6,548 nucleotides of DNA, taken from positions 1-6,548 of the forward strand of contig DATFWK010000075.1 of assembly GCA_035259345.1 (NCBI GenBank), in the 5' to 3' direction. This stretch comes from DATFWK01 sp035259345 (GTDB lineage: Bacteria; Actinomycetota; Thermoleophilia; Miltoncostaeales; Miltoncostaeaceae). The translations under genes and the position numbers were made by a program. Within the stretch, counting starts at the first letter, position 1; the number at the start of each line of letters is the position of its first letter. The notes beneath the pieces are model-generated. The model was not told the origin of the DNA. It was given only the letters and a program-made list of their open reading frames with translations, and made no database searches. This document shows positions 6,157-6,548 of the stretch, one piece after another.

Positions 6157-6545
6157 TCCGCCTCCGCCGCCCCTCGGGCGGCGAGCCTGCGGACGTCGCC
6201 GGGGAGCGCCTGGACGTCGATGGGCTTGGCCATGTAGTCGTCGAAGCCGGCCGCGAGCAGCCGCTCGCGGTCGCCCTTCATCGCCTGGGCGGTCACGGCG
6301 GCGACCGGTGTCGTGCACGTCTCCGGTCGCTCCCGGAGGTGTCGAAGGGTCCGCACCCCGTCGATGTCCGGCAGGCCGATGTCGAGGAGGATCACGTCCG
6401 GACGCCGCTCCCGGGCCAGCGTGATGCCGTCGCGGCCAGTGCCGGCGTGGATGACCACGAACCCGGCCGCCTCCAGCACGGCGCGCATCAGCTTCGTGTT
6501 GAGCGGCTCGTCCTCGACGAGGAGCACGAGGAGGGGCCCGGTCAT
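6153..6545 (-). CDS. Single-domain response regulator (REC only, DivK/CheY-like)
   Basis: A 130-residue protein made of one receiver domain and a short Ala/Arg-rich tail. All phosphotransfer residues are present: acidic pair E11/D12 in LVEDEPLN, phospho-acceptor D55 in ILLDIGLPDIDG, T85 in AAVTAQAMKGD, and K107 in YMAKPID. The EDEPLN and TAxAMKGD signatures resemble the DivK-like receivers often found next to or within hybrid histidine kinases. With no output domain it would act by protein contact or as a phosphate relay or sink. It is the first visible gene of the pair with the REC-cyclase-HTH regulator, overlapping it by four bases. Its ATG is itself in an ATGA context (6545-6542), which suggests it overlaps the stop of another gene beyond the window edge. 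The promoter is not visible, and a start slightly farther upstream cannot be excluded because the window ends three bases away. Confidence 0.88.
   Translation of the reverse strand: MTGPLLVLLVEDEPLNTKLMRAVLEAAGFVVIHAGTGRDGITLARERRPDVILLDIGLPDIDGVRTLRHLRERPETCTTPVAAVTAQAMKGDRERLLAAGFDDYMAKPIDVQALPGDVRRLAARGAAEAE
6161..6165 (-). promoter_or_regulatory. Ribosome binding site for the three-domain regulator, inside the preceding gene
   Basis: GGAGG on the minus strand, four bases before ATG 6156, lies within the last codons of the REC gene. With the ATGA stop/start overlap it supports translational coupling and fixes the start of the downstream protein. Confidence 0.6.
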
Positions 6546-6548
6546 CGC

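Noticed and set aside
6157..6318. N-terminal extension of the three-domain regulator to an ATG at 6318
   Set aside because: The extra 54 residues are Arg/Gly/Pro-rich and would overlap the REC-only gene. ATG 6156 has GGAGG, an ATGA overlap, and begins directly before the REC domain.

Overview
The window comes from a very GC-rich, gene-dense bacterial chromosome. Codons are strongly biased to G or C in the third position, and the best matches by eye are actinobacterial-style families: a large AAA/LuxR-type (LAL) regulator, an actinobacterial-style class III cyclase module, an M3 oligoendopeptidase and an M55 D-aminopeptidase. I infer Actinomycetota, perhaps a soil Thermoleophilia-like lineage. 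No rRNA or other marker gene is present to settle this. There are no tRNA genes, mobile elements, CRISPR arrays or phage genes.

Six protein genes fill almost all of the sequence. From left to right: (1) the N-terminal part of a STAND/AAA ATPase regulator on the minus strand (1-1152), cut by the window edge; (2) a divergent M55 D-aminopeptidase on the plus strand (1248-2057); (3) a convergent alpha/beta hydrolase on the minus strand (2073-2876); (4) a divergent M3 oligoendopeptidase on the plus strand (3013-4809); (5) on the minus strand, a three-domain response regulator, REC - class III cyclase-like - LuxR helix-turn-helix (4816-6156), preceded in the same operon by (6) a single-domain REC protein (6153-6545). 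Genes 6 and 5 overlap by four bases (ATGA) and are almost certainly co-translated. Gene 6 itself begins with ATGA at the window edge, which hints at another coupled gene upstream.

The two divergent gaps (1153-1247 and 2877-3012) must hold the promoters. The two convergent junctions are only 15 and 6 bases long, and the second is a perfect hairpin that contains both stop codons.

The genes do not form one obvious pathway. Genes 2 and 4 are both soluble zinc peptidases acting on short peptides (D-amino-acid peptides and oligopeptides), and the hydrolase between them has no assignable substrate. They are separately transcribed, so a shared peptide-scavenging role is only a guess. Genes 5 and 6 are a two-component output module whose sensor kinase is not in view.

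The most noteworthy observation is in gene 5. The cyclase-like domain has lost both metal-binding aspartates and the transition-state asparagine while keeping the overall fold motifs. It looks like a catalytically dead pseudo-cyclase placed between a phosphorylatable receiver and a DNA-binding domain. Gene 1 also has a degenerate nucleotide-binding site, with Arg in place of the P-loop Lys.
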